From assembly GCF_013409785.1 (NCBI RefSeq), contig NZ_JACCBV010000001.1, positions 496,001-560,000 on the forward strand: a stretch of 64,000 bases of DNA, in the 5' to 3' direction. The position numbers and the translations under genes are program-made. The notes beneath the pieces are model-generated. The model was not told where the DNA came from. It did not search any database and saw only the letters and a program-made list of their open reading frames with translations. Source of the DNA: Microbacterium immunditiarum. Lineage in GTDB: Bacteria > Actinomycetota > Actinomycetes > Actinomycetales > Microbacteriaceae. Of this stretch, positions 41,768-50,109 are shown piece after piece. Each line of letters opens with the position of its first letter. Position 1 is the first letter of the stretch.

Positions 41768-42913
41768 GTGATCTCCGAACTCCGCCGCGCGACCGTCGTC
41801 GTCATCGGCGGCGGGCAGGCGGGGCTCTCCGCCGCGTTTCACCTGCAGCGTCGGGGAATCGCGAGTGCCGTCGACGAGCCGGATGCCGCGCGAACCTTCG
41901 TCGTCCTCGATGCCGCGCCGGCGCCGGGTGGCGCGTGGCAGCACCGCTGGCCGTCGCTCACGATGGCGACCGTCAACGGGATCTTCGACCTTCCCGGCAT
42001 CCGTCAGCCCCCGGTCGACGACCCCGAGCCGAGCCGCGAGGCGGTGCCGCGCTACTTCGCGGCGTACGAACGCGAACTCGCGCTGCCGATCCTGCGACCC
42101 GTGCACGTGAGCGCCGTGCGCCGCGCGGACGACTCTCCGACCGGCGAACTCGTCGTCGAGACGGACGGCGGCATCTGGATCGCCCGCTTCGTCGTCAACG
42201 CGACGGGCACGTGGGACAACCCCGTGCTGCCGGACCACCCCGGCACGGACAGCTTCCTCGGACGCCAGCTGCACACGCGCGAGTACCGCTCAGCCGCCGA
42301 GTTCGCGGGCCGGCGCGTCGCGATCGTCGGCGGAGGCATCTCGGCCATCCAGCAGCTCGAGGAGATCTCGCGAGGAGCGACGACGTTCTGGTACACCCGC
42401 CGCGAGCCCGCCTTCATCGACGGCGAGTTCACGCCCGAGACGACCGGCCGCGAGACGATCGCGAAGGTCGTCGCCGATGTCGAAGCCGGTCGACCGACGG
42501 GGAGCGTGGTGGGCTACACGGGCCTCCCGTGGACCCCGTACGCACGCGCGGCGAAGGCACGCGGGGCGCTCGAGCGCCGTCCGATGTTCACGGCGATCGA
42601 GCCGCACGGGGTGCGCGAGGCCGACGGATCGTTCACGCCGGTCGACGCGATCCTGTGGGCGACGGGTTTCAAGGCGTCGCTCTCGCACCTCGATCCCCTC
42701 GGGCTGCGCAACGAACTCGGGGGCATCGCGATGCGGGGCACGCAGCCTCTTCGCGAGCCGCGCGTGCATCTCATCGGCTTCGGTCCGTCGCAGTCGACCG
42801 TCGGCGCCAATCGCGCGGGTCGCGAGGCGGTCTCCTCGATCGCGCGGCAGCTCGCCGACGAGGACGCCGAGCGGCGGGTGGCGGATGCCGCGGCATCCGT
42901 GTCGTTCGCCTGA
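41768..42913 (+). CDS. Flavin-containing monooxygenase-like oxidoreductase
   Basis: A 381-residue NAD(P)H/FAD enzyme. The FAD motif VVIGGGQAGLSAA is at residues 11-23, the second nucleotide motif VAIVGGGISAIQQLEE lies near residue 180, and ATGF occurs in ILWATGFKASL before the C-terminus. The order fits flavin-dependent monooxygenases or CzcO-like proteins. The start is a GTG at 41768, divergent from the kinase by 72 bp. Substrate unknown. Confidence 0.8.
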   Translation: MISELRRATVVVIGGGQAGLSAAFHLQRRGIASAVDEPDAARTFVVLDAAPAPGGAWQHRWPSLTMATVNGIFDLPGIRQPPVDDPEPSREAVPRYFAAYERELALPILRPVHVSAVRRADDSPTGELVVETDGGIWIARFVVNATGTWDNPVLPDHPGTDSFLGRQLHTREYRSAAEFAGRRVAIVGGGISAIQQLEEISRGATTFWYTRREPAFIDGEFTPETTGRETIAKVVADVEAGRPTGSVVGYTGLPWTPYARAAKARGALERRPMFTAIEPHGVREADGSFTPVDAILWATGFKASLSHLDPLGLRNELGGIAMRGTQPLREPRVHLIGFGPSQSTVGANRAGREAVSSIARQLADEDAERRVADAAASVSFA

Positions 42914-42999
42914 ATCGCGAACCGCCCCTGTCGCCGTGTCGGCGAGTGGGTCTAGCGTTCCAAGAGCGTGTCGATCCGCGCATTTCGGAGGTGCATGGC

Positions 43000-43683
43000 A
43001 TGTCTCTCGTTCGCGTCCAGAACTTTGCGATCTCGCTCGACGGCTTCGGCACGGGCGAACCGCAGAGCTTCGACGAGCCGTTCGGGCACGCCGGCGAACG
43101 CCTTCATGAGTGGATGTTCGCGACGCGCTTCTGGCACGCGATGTCGGGTGAGCCGGGCGGCTCGGACGGCATCGACAACGCGTTCGCCGAGCGGCACGAG
43201 ACGCTGGGCATCGGCGCCGAGATCATGGGCCGCCGCAAGTTCACGCCCGAGACGGGTCCGTGGGCGAAGGTCGGCGAAGAAGACGAGTGGCGCGGGTGGT
43301 GGGGCCCCAACCCGCCCTTCCACACTCCCGTGTTCGTGCTGACCCACTACCCCCGCCCGGCCATGGAGATGGAGGGCGGCACGGTGTTCCATTTCGTCGA
43401 TGCGACGCCCGAAGAGGCGGTCGCGATGGCGAAGGAGGCCGCCGGCGGTCGCGACGTCCGCCTCGGCGGCGGTGCGACGATGATCCGCGAGTTCCTCACC
43501 GCCGGCGTCGTCGACCGGGCCCACTTCGTGGTCGTGCCGATCGTGCTCGGCCGCGGCGAGCGGGTGTGGGACGGGCTCGAGGGCCTCGAGGCCGACTACG
43601 GCATCGAGCAGGTGTCGTCGCCGAGCGGCGTCGTGCACGTGACGCTCACCCGCCGCGGGTTGTCGCAGTCGAACGCGTCCTAG
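43000..43683 (+). CDS. Dihydrofolate-reductase-like RibD C-terminal domain protein
   Basis: A 227-residue protein of the RibD_C/DHFR-like fold. NFAISLDGF, a GAEIMGRRKFTP segment, FVLTHYPRP and LGGGATMIREFLTAGVVDRAHFVVVPIVLGRGERVWD match the NADPH-binding pattern of this family. Most such stand-alone proteins have no known substrate. CGGAGG lies upstream of the ATG at 43000. It overlaps the convergent LysE gene stop by 4 bp. Confidence 0.82.
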   Translation: MSLVRVQNFAISLDGFGTGEPQSFDEPFGHAGERLHEWMFATRFWHAMSGEPGGSDGIDNAFAERHETLGIGAEIMGRRKFTPETGPWAKVGEEDEWRGWWGPNPPFHTPVFVLTHYPRPAMEMEGGTVFHFVDATPEEAVAMAKEAAGGRDVRLGGGATMIREFLTAGVVDRAHFVVVPIVLGRGERVWDGLEGLEADYGIEQVSSPSGVVHVTLTRRGLSQSNAS

Positions 43684-44306
43684 GCCAGCGCGCGCACGAG
43701 CAGGGCGACGCCGAACCCCGCGACGATCACGTATCCGACGACCACCGTGAGGTGCTGCACGCGTGGTGTGGCACGACGCCCGAAGAGGGCGCCCGCCGCG
43801 ACGAGCACCGTCTGCCACGCGAGGGATGCGACGCCCGCGCCGACGACGAACAGCGCCGCCGCGAACGGCTCGTCGTGCAGGTCGGCGAGCCCGGTGGCGA
43901 TCGCGACGAAGTAGACGACCGTCGCCGGGTTGATGAGCGTGAGACCGAAGAACAGGGGATAGCCGCCGAGGGCCGACCCCTCGACCGGAGGGCCGCCACT
44001 GGCAGGAGCCGGCCGCGAGAAGCCCTTCCTCAGCCCGAGTGCCGCGATGCCGACCAGCGCGATCCCCCCGACGACCGCGGGCCACGGCTCGATGCGCGCG
44101 ATGAGAGGCGCCACCGCCGCACCCGCGACCACGGCGATGAGACAGTAGAGCGCATCGACGCTCGCGACACCGGCCGCAGCGGCAAGGCCTGGACGGATGC
44201 CGCGCCGCATGCCCTCTTGGATGAGCAGCACCCCGATCGCGCCGACAGGCACCGCGATCGCGAAGCCCGCGAGGGCTCCGCTGGCGAGCGCGGTGACAGG
44301 GTTCAT
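43680..44306 (-). CDS. LysE-family exporter
   Basis: A 208-residue membrane protein with six hydrophobic segments. FAIAVPVGAIGVLLIQEGMRRGIRPGLAAAAGVASVDALY is the N-terminal LysE/RhtB hallmark, represented here by PVGxxGxxxIxxGxRxGxxxGLxxxxGxxxxD; the second half has FFGLTLINPATVVYFVAIATGL. It should export an amino acid or similar small solute. The ATG at 44306 is used; a GTG 15 bp upstream is possible. It is divergent from an Lrp-type gene, an arrangement that usually means the regulator controls the exporter. Confidence 0.85.
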   Translation of the reverse strand: MNPVTALASGALAGFAIAVPVGAIGVLLIQEGMRRGIRPGLAAAAGVASVDALYCLIAVVAGAAVAPLIARIEPWPAVVGGIALVGIAALGLRKGFSRPAPASGGPPVEGSALGGYPLFFGLTLINPATVVYFVAIATGLADLHDEPFAAALFVVGAGVASLAWQTVLVAAGALFGRRATPRVQHLTVVVGYVIVAGFGVALLVRALA

Positions 44307-44362
44307 GTCGGAAGTATCCACCCCGGGCCGAGCCCGCCCCGCAAGATCCTCGGTCGCACGGG

Positions 44363-44368
44363 TAGATT
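44363..44368 (+). promoter_or_regulatory. -10 box of the Lrp-type regulator gene
   Basis: TAGATT, ending 6 nt before the ATG at 44375, with no ribosome binding site between. Probable leaderless start; the -35 is weak. Confidence 0.5.
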
Positions 44369-44374
44369 CACCAC

Positions 44375-44797
44375 ATGGACCAACTCGATGAACGGATTCT
44401 TGCGATTCTCGTCGAGGACGGACGCGCTTCTTTCAGTGGGATCGGACGCGAGGTCGGCCTCAGCACGAACGCCGTGGCGGCCCGGGTTCGCCGGCTCGAG
44501 CGCGCCGGGGTGATCGTCGGATACCGTGCGGTGCTCGGGGTCGACGCTCCTGCGGGAGCGACGGGCGCCATCGAGGCGTTCATCGACGTGCGGCTGCGCG
44601 CCGATCGCGACTCGGAGGAGTTCCTCGAGTGGGCGCGGGCGCTTTCCGCGGTGACGGATGCGGCGCACGTCACGGGCCCGTACGACTACCACCTCCACAT
44701 CCGCGTGCCCGACATGGCGGCCCTCGACATGCTGTTGCGCTCGCTCAAGAAGGAGGGCGGCGCCGAGCAGACGCACACGCGCATCGCGCTGCGCTGA
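44375..44797 (+). CDS. Lrp/AsnC-family regulator
   Basis: A 140-residue regulator. The N-terminal HTH reads LDERILAILVEDGRASFSGIGREVGLSTNAVAARVRRLERAG, with the Lrp pattern LSxxxVxxRVxxLExxGVI. The C-terminal RAM domain has the ACT-like fold that binds an amino-acid effector (HVTGPYDYHLHIRV). It is divergent from the LysE exporter and probably senses the exported amino acid. It converges with the MFS gene 6 bp away. Confidence 0.9.
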   Translation: MDQLDERILAILVEDGRASFSGIGREVGLSTNAVAARVRRLERAGVIVGYRAVLGVDAPAGATGAIEAFIDVRLRADRDSEEFLEWARALSAVTDAAHVTGPYDYHLHIRVPDMAALDMLLRSLKKEGGAEQTHTRIALR

Positions 44798-44803
44798 GAC
44801 GGC

Positions 44804-46087
44804 CTACGCGACCGCCTCGCCCGTCGCACCGTCGCCCGCGAGGCCCTCGTCCGAGCGAGTCGAGGCGGTCGTTCGAGCGGTCGCGGCGAGCACCGCGCCG
44901 AGCAGCACGGCGGCGACCGTCACCCAGATGAGCACGCGGTAGTCCGCGATCGCGAGGAGCCCGGCGCCCACGATCGACACCGCCGTCTGCGGGACGTTGA
45001 TCGACACGTTCGCGGCGGCCGCGGTGCGACCCTGCAGAGCGTCCGGCGTGAGCCGCTGGCGCATCGTCGCGAAGCCGACGACGGTGATCGGGATCCCGAA
45101 CCCGGCGACGACCATCCCGCACGCGGCGATCGGCAGCGAGCCGAGCGGCAGGAGCGCCGAGCCGAGCGCGAGCATCACGAGGCCGAGCGCGGCGGCGCGT
45201 CCCTCGCCGAGCCTCGTCACGAGGGTCGCCGACAGGATGCCGCCGACGAGTGCCCCGACGCCCTGCAGCGGCACGAGCCACCCGATGGCCGCGGCATCCG
45301 CCTTCATCGCGTCCAGCGCCGGGAAGATGATGACGTTCATCAGCCCTGTCGCGCCGAACGCGACCGCGATCGCGAATGTCAGGCGGCGCAGCGGCACGAT
45401 CCGGAAGATGTGCTCGAAGCCGGCGACGAGCTCGCGGACGTATCCGCGGGACTCGGTGTGCTCGGGAGCCGCGTCGCCCACCGGCAGGCCGATGAGGGCG
45501 ACGGCGCACGCCGCGAAGCACGACGCGGTGAGCAGCACGACGGCGTGGGCGCCGAACGCCACGTAGAGCGCGGTTCCGATGAGCGGGGAGATCAGTCGCA
45601 GGCCGTTGTCGATCGTCGAGAGGACGCCGTTGCCGCTCGCGAGCTGGTCGTCGCGGAGCATCCCTCGAATGATGCCCGACTGCGCGGCGGCGGTCACGTA
45701 TCCGCCCGCGCTGTAGAGGAAGATCACGACGTAGATGAGCCAGAGCTGGCTCGAGCCGTCCACGAGCAGCAGCGACAGCACGATGAGCGCCATGGCCACG
45801 TTGTTCGCGACGAGGAGGCGCTTGCGCGAGACGCGGTCGGCGATCATGCCGATGAACGGGGCGAGGATCGCCGGGACTCCGAGCGCCACGAAGACGAACG
45901 CGGCGGCGACGTCGGATCCCGTGAACTGCTTCACCCACACCGCGACCATGAGGTAGAGGGCGCTGTCGCCGAGGTTCGTGAAGACCCACGCGGTGGACAG
46001 GCGACCGAAGCCCGGCGCCTCGAACGCGATGGGGAGGCGATTGCGGCGCGGCGCGGCGTCGGCGGTCTCGGATGTCTCGGTGCTCAT
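44804..46087 (-). CDS. Major facilitator superfamily transporter
   Basis: A 427-residue transporter with about twelve segments. TNLGDSALYLMVAVWVKQFTGSD, FVALGVPAILAPFIGMIADRVSRKRLLVANN (an MFS GxxxDRxxRKxL loop) and a repeat of the pattern in the second half identify an MFS_3/enterobactin-exporter-like protein. It is coupled by ATGA to the ArsR-type gene, so it is probably a repressor-controlled drug or metabolite exporter. Confidence 0.85.
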   Translation of the reverse strand: MSTETSETADAAPRRNRLPIAFEAPGFGRLSTAWVFTNLGDSALYLMVAVWVKQFTGSDVAAAFVFVALGVPAILAPFIGMIADRVSRKRLLVANNVAMALIVLSLLLVDGSSQLWLIYVVIFLYSAGGYVTAAAQSGIIRGMLRDDQLASGNGVLSTIDNGLRLISPLIGTALYVAFGAHAVVLLTASCFAACAVALIGLPVGDAAPEHTESRGYVRELVAGFEHIFRIVPLRRLTFAIAVAFGATGLMNVIIFPALDAMKADAAAIGWLVPLQGVGALVGGILSATLVTRLGEGRAAALGLVMLALGSALLPLGSLPIAACGMVVAGFGIPITVVGFATMRQRLTPDALQGRTAAAANVSINVPQTAVSIVGAGLLAIADYRVLIWVTVAAVLLGAVLAATARTTASTRSDEGLAGDGATGEAVA

Positions 46088-46713
46088 CGGGGCTCCTCGG
46101 GGGCGGGGCTGGCGATCGGGTCGGGGTTGACGACCGCGAGGAACCGCGCGTGGCGCGCCCCCGGAGGCCGCTTGGACGGGTCGGCGCTGCGGCCTTCGAA
46201 TCTGTCGGTGAGGTTCTGCACCTCGCGGCTGAACTCCGCGAGCTCTTCGGCGGTCGCCCAGAACGCCGACCGCGTGAACGTCGAGGCCTGCACCCAGCGG
46301 TCCTCCTCCTGCTCCACGCGCGAGAAGTACTCGCGCACGCGCAGGAACTCGGACTCGAGGCCGAGCTCGGCGACCGCCTGGACGGCGAGGAGCGAGCCCG
46401 GCACGTCGGGGTCGGGACGCAGGTCGAAGTCCTTCGTGCGCACGCGCCACGGCTTCTCGCGCCCGCGCCGCTCGGCGCGCTCGATGTACCCGTACTTCTC
46501 GAGGATCCGCAGGTGGAACGAGCAGCTCGCCGGCGACTCGCCGACCACCTCGGCGCACTCGGTCGCCGTCGCCTCGTCGACGTCGCCGAGGTAGTCGAGC
46601 AGCGCGAGACGGAGGGGGTGGGCCAGGGCACGGATGCGCGCGGGGTCGGAGATGCGCTCGTGCGCACCGCGCTCGGCGCCCGGCTCGCTCTGCGGCTTCT
46701 CGTCGGACGTCAT
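46084..46713 (-). CDS. ArsR-like winged-helix regulator of the MFS gene
   Basis: A 209-residue HTH protein. The DNA-binding domain is about residues 22-95: ALAHPLRLALLDYLGDVDEATATECAEVVGESPASCSFHLRILEKYGYIERAERRG. The rest is helical with no metal-binding cysteine motif, so it is a HTH_20-type (ArsR-like) regulator rather than a metal sensor. The ATG at 46713 lies 6 nt after a -10 box within an AT-rich operator-like region. Confidence 0.83.
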   Translation of the reverse strand: MTSDEKPQSEPGAERGAHERISDPARIRALAHPLRLALLDYLGDVDEATATECAEVVGESPASCSFHLRILEKYGYIERAERRGREKPWRVRTKDFDLRPDPDVPGSLLAVQAVAELGLESEFLRVREYFSRVEQEEDRWVQASTFTRSAFWATAEELAEFSREVQNLTDRFEGRSADPSKRPPGARHARFLAVVNPDPIASPAPEEPR

Positions 46714-46719
46714 GAGACG

Positions 46720-46760
46720 AGACTAAATACTAAAGTCTTCTTTCGCAATACTTCTTTAGA
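46720..46760 (-). promoter_or_regulatory. Promoter and putative operator of the ArsR-MFS operon
   Basis: Minus strand -35 TTGCGA (46743-46748), 17-bp spacer and -10 TAGTCT (46720-46725), 6 nt before the ATG: leaderless. The inverted repeat CTAAAG (46730-46735)/CTTTAG (46754-46759) spans the promoter and is markedly AT-rich against the surroundings. Confidence 0.6.
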
Positions 46761-46781
46761 ATCGGCCGGATCGAGAACGCG

Positions 46782-48029
46782 TCAGCGCACGCGGCGCCCG
46801 TGGGCGAGCTCGATGAGCCGCTCGAGCACGTCCCCCGCGCGGAGGCCGTTGTGCTCGTGCTCGCTCGTGATCCACGGGAGGACCCCCGGGATCAGGCCGG
46901 ACGTCTCGATCGCGAACTCGAACGGCACGAACGCGTCGTTGACGTAGATCGAGGTCGCACCGCGCGCGCCGGATGCCGCGATCGCGCCCGCGTCGTAGAG
47001 GCGAGGCCACTCGACTTCCGCGAGCGCGAGCGTCACGTCGCGCCACGGCTGCAGGCCGGGCACCGTGTCGAGCCACTCGCGCCGCACGTGCTCCCCCGTG
47101 AGGAGGGTCGGGTCGTCGCGGAAGTCGTCGGGCTCGGTGCGCTCCGCCGACCACTGCGTCGCGAACCCGTCGGCGTAGCTCGACTCGTGGAACACGTAGT
47201 ACAGCGGGTTGCGCGCGCTGAACGGCAGCGCGGCGGCGAGGTCGTACCGGAACGCGTTCGTGCCGGGGTCGTGCTCGAGCAGCGTCCACAGCGACTGCCA
47301 CCCGTCGTTCGTGCCGAGCAGCATGCCGACCGAGCGCAGGCGCGACACCGACAGGACCTCACCGGACGGGAGACGGATGCCACCGGCATCCGCGAGATCG
47401 GCGAGTCGACGCATCGCGTCGCGGTGCTCCGGGAACCGGCGGTAGTACCGCTCGGACTCCGTGCGCATCTTGTCGTACGTCGCGGAGTAGATCTCGTCGG
47501 GGTGGCGCCCGAGCGCGCTCAGCCCGCCGGTGATGTAGACGTCCTGGAGCGACGAGGCGTCCGTCGACAGGTACGCGAGCGTGGTGAATCCGCCGAGCGA
47601 TTGGCCGAGCACGCTCCACGTCGTGGCGGCGAGGTGCTCGCGCATCGCCTCGCAGTCCCGCACGATCGCGTCGGCGCGCAGGTGCGTGATGCGCTCGACG
47701 AGCTCATCCGTGCCGCGCTCGAGGTCGGCGTCGCCGACCGGAGTCGAGCGGCCGGTGCCACGCTGGTCGAGCAGCACGACGCGGTACTGCTCGAGCGCGG
47801 CGTCGAGCCAGTTCGGCGCGGACGGCGAGTGGAACGCCCGCGGCGACTCGTGGCCGGGACCGCCCTGGAGGAACACGAGATACGGCAGGCTCTCGCCGCC
47901 GTCGCGCGCGACGACCGCGGCGTGCACGTCGATCGTGCGCCCGTCGTCCGGGTCGCCCCACACCAGGGGAACGGTGATCGTGTGGTCCTCGATCGTCAGG
48001 TCCTGCAGGCGGCGCGTCGTGACAGGCAT
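46782..48029 (-). CDS. Prolyl aminopeptidase-like alpha/beta hydrolase
   Basis: A 415-residue S33-type serine peptidase. FLQGGPGHESPRAF is the oxyanion GGPG motif, VVLLDQRGTGRSTP the family signature, VLGQSLGGFTTLAYLS carries the nucleophile Ser near residue 145, and the base is probably in SEHEHNGLRAGDVL near the end. Large proline iminopeptidases of this type are common in actinobacteria. The ATG at 48029 lies 6 nt after TAGTCT. Last in a row of three genes with the hydrolase and alcohol dehydrogenase. Confidence 0.82.
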   Translation of the reverse strand: MPVTTRRLQDLTIEDHTITVPLVWGDPDDGRTIDVHAAVVARDGGESLPYLVFLQGGPGHESPRAFHSPSAPNWLDAALEQYRVVLLDQRGTGRSTPVGDADLERGTDELVERITHLRADAIVRDCEAMREHLAATTWSVLGQSLGGFTTLAYLSTDASSLQDVYITGGLSALGRHPDEIYSATYDKMRTESERYYRRFPEHRDAMRRLADLADAGGIRLPSGEVLSVSRLRSVGMLLGTNDGWQSLWTLLEHDPGTNAFRYDLAAALPFSARNPLYYVFHESSYADGFATQWSAERTEPDDFRDDPTLLTGEHVRREWLDTVPGLQPWRDVTLALAEVEWPRLYDAGAIAASGARGATSIYVNDAFVPFEFAIETSGLIPGVLPWITSEHEHNGLRAGDVLERLIELAHGRRVR

Positions 48030-48035
48030 ACGCCG

Positions 48036-48041
48036 AGACTA
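48036..48041 (-). promoter_or_regulatory. -10 box of the prolyl aminopeptidase gene
   Basis: TAGTCT on the minus strand, ending 6 nt before the ATG. No Shine-Dalgarno between. Confidence 0.45.
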
Positions 48042-48055
48042 CGGATTCGCCGCCG

Positions 48056-48856
48056 TCACGTCTCGCCGAGGAACTCGATCGCCGCCTCGCGGAAGGCGCG
48101 CGAACCGGGGGCGTTGAAGTGGTGCCGGCCGGGGATCTCGACGAACCTCCCCTGCGGGCACGCCGCCGCGAGCGCGCGCGATCCCTCGATGATCGCGTCG
48201 AGCGAGCCGGTCGCGAAGAGGATCGGCTGCGCAGGCGCGCGCGACGGGTCGGGGTCGACGGTGCCCGACATGCGCATGCCCTCCGCGATCGCGAGGAGCG
48301 CGCGCAGGTCGTTGCCGCGGACGCGCTCGGTCAGGCGGATGTAGTTCTGGGTCGAGGCATCCGTCACCGGTGTTCCGTCTTCGATGTACGACCGCGCCTG
48401 CGGGATGTCGAGGCGTGCGAGCGGGATGCCGTCGGGCACGCCGCCCAGCACCGCACGTTCGATGCGTCCGGCGAAGTCCTGGGTGACCTCCCACCCGACG
48501 CGCGCGCCGAGCGAGTACCCGACGTAGCTCGCAGTGTCGACGAGGTATGTGTCGAGCACGGCCTCGACATCGCTCGCGAGCAGGCGCAGGTCGTACTGGT
48601 GGGGCTCGTGCGGCTTGTCGCTGCTGCCGTGTCCTCGTTGGTCGAGTGCGAGCACGCGATACCCGGTGCGCCGGAGGTCGCGGACCCACCCGGTGCTGAC
48701 CCAGTTGTCGCGCGTGTTCGATGCGAAGCCGTGCACCACGACGACCGTCGGGGCGCTGTCGTCGCCCCACGAGTAGGTCGCGATGCGATAGCCGTCGCCC
48801 ACCATGACGTAGACCGGGTCCGGCATCTCGGTCAGCTCGGCGAACGGAGTGGTCAT
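48056..48856 (-). CDS. alpha/beta hydrolase
   Basis: A 266-residue hydrolase. HGFASNTRDNW is the oxyanion region, ALDQRGHGSSDKP the second strand turn, YVGYSLGARVG holds the nucleophile (GYSLG), the acid Asp is likely in ATGSLDAIIEG and the base in IPGRHHFN. It is a typical small esterase/epoxide-hydrolase-like enzyme of unknown substrate. TAGTGT lies 7 nt before the ATG at 48856, overlapping the alcohol dehydrogenase stop, so it may have its own leaderless start. Confidence 0.82.
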   Translation of the reverse strand: MTTPFAELTEMPDPVYVMVGDGYRIATYSWGDDSAPTVVVVHGFASNTRDNWVSTGWVRDLRRTGYRVLALDQRGHGSSDKPHEPHQYDLRLLASDVEAVLDTYLVDTASYVGYSLGARVGWEVTQDFAGRIERAVLGGVPDGIPLARLDIPQARSYIEDGTPVTDASTQNYIRLTERVRGNDLRALLAIAEGMRMSGTVDPDPSRAPAQPILFATGSLDAIIEGSRALAAACPQGRFVEIPGRHHFNAPGSRAFREAAIEFLGET

Positions 48857-48866
48857 ACCAAGGACA

Positions 48867-49913
48867 CTAAGGGGCGATGAGCACCTTGAGGGCCTCGCGT
48901 GCGTCCATCTCGGCGTAGGCGCGCGCGATCTCGTCGAGCCCCAGCGTGCGGTCGAACACCCGGCCCGGGTCGATCGATCCGGCGAGCACGTGCGGGAGCG
49001 CCTCCTCGATGTAGGCGCGCACGGGAGCCGGCCCGCCGGTGAGCGTCGCGTTCTTGTAGAAGAGCGCCCGCCCGACGGGCGCCTGGTCGTACTGCGGCAC
49101 ACCGACCCGGCTGATGATCCCGCCCGGGCGCACGATCCCCATCGACTGCTCGAGGGCGGGCATGAGCCCGACCGCCTCGATCACGACGTGCGAGCCCTCG
49201 CCGCCCGTGAGCTCCATCACGCGCGCGATTCCGTCGTCGCCGCGCTCGGCCACGACTTCTGTCGCGCCGAACTCGACGCCGAGATCCGTGCGGTCCTTGT
49301 GGCGGCCCATGAGGATGACGCGCTCCGCGCCGAGCTGCCTCGACGCGAGCACGGCCGAGAGGCCCACGGCGCCGTCGCCGACCACGGTCACGGTCCGTCC
49401 AGGCGCGACGCGGCCCATGTGCGCCGCGTGATACCCGGTGAGGTAGACGTCGGAGAGTGTCAGCAGCGAGGCCAGCGTGCGCTCCTCGAGGGCGGCGGGG
49501 TCCGCATCCGGAACCTTCACCAGACTGCCGTCGGCGAGCGGGATGCGCGCGAGCTCGGCCTGCAGCCCGCCGACGTCCGGGGAGCCGTAGAAGCCGCCGT
49601 GCACGCACGACGTCTGGAACCCCTCGCGGCAGAAGACGCACGTGTTGTCCTGGTACGCGAAGGTCGCGATGACGAAGTCGCCCGGAGACAGCGTGCGCAC
49701 GTCGGCGCCGACCTCTTCGACGACCCCGATCATCTCGTGGCCCATCGGCCGTCCGGAGGTGCGGGGCGGCAGAGAGTGATACGGATGCAGGTCCGACCCG
49801 CACACGCACGCGAGCACCGTCCGCACGATCGCGTCGGTCGGCTCGCGGAGGACGGGGTCTGGGACCGTCTCGACCCGCACATCTCCCGGGCCGTACATGA
49901 ACGTCGCCTTCAT
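48867..49913 (-). CDS. Zinc-dependent alcohol dehydrogenase-family protein
   Basis: A 348-residue medium-chain dehydrogenase. Catalytic zinc ligands are Cys and His in LACVCGSDLHPYH and GHEMIGVVEEVG; the NAD(P) motif is VVGDGAVGLSAV near residue 178. The structural-zinc loop reads NTCVFCREGFQTSC with three cysteines instead of the usual four, so this site may be partly lost. An upstream Shine-Dalgarno GAAGGAAG supports the ATG at 49913. It heads the operon with two hydrolases and is divergent from brkB. Confidence 0.85.
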   Translation of the reverse strand: MKATFMYGPGDVRVETVPDPVLREPTDAIVRTVLACVCGSDLHPYHSLPPRTSGRPMGHEMIGVVEEVGADVRTLSPGDFVIATFAYQDNTCVFCREGFQTSCVHGGFYGSPDVGGLQAELARIPLADGSLVKVPDADPAALEERTLASLLTLSDVYLTGYHAAHMGRVAPGRTVTVVGDGAVGLSAVLASRQLGAERVILMGRHKDRTDLGVEFGATEVVAERGDDGIARVMELTGGEGSHVVIEAVGLMPALEQSMGIVRPGGIISRVGVPQYDQAPVGRALFYKNATLTGGPAPVRAYIEEALPHVLAGSIDPGRVFDRTLGLDEIARAYAEMDAREALKVLIAP

Positions 49914-50070
49914 TCCGTCTCGCTTCCTTCGTTCGCAGCTGGACCCGGCGCCACGCCCGCCGCCGCCCGTGGCCGGGAAGCCGAGTGGGGAGGCGCCGGG
50001 CTGTCAAGCCCCTGCGCACGATCGCACGCCTCGTCCTATCGTGCCTGTTCCCGCACACGGAGGATCCACC

Positions 50071-50109
50071 ATGACCGAGAACCGGCCTCGAACGGGGGCG
50101 GCGCGATGA
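50071..50109 (+). CDS. Short leader reading frame overlapping the brkB start
   Basis: A 12-codon frame (MTENRPRTGAAR) with GGAGG 6 nt upstream. Its TGA overlaps the ATG of the BrkB-like gene (ATGA), which itself lacks a good ribosome binding site. It probably serves translational coupling or leader control. Whether the peptide has a role is unknown. A comparable leader precedes the penicillin-binding protein gene at 57479. Confidence 0.5.
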   Translation: MTENRPRTGAAR

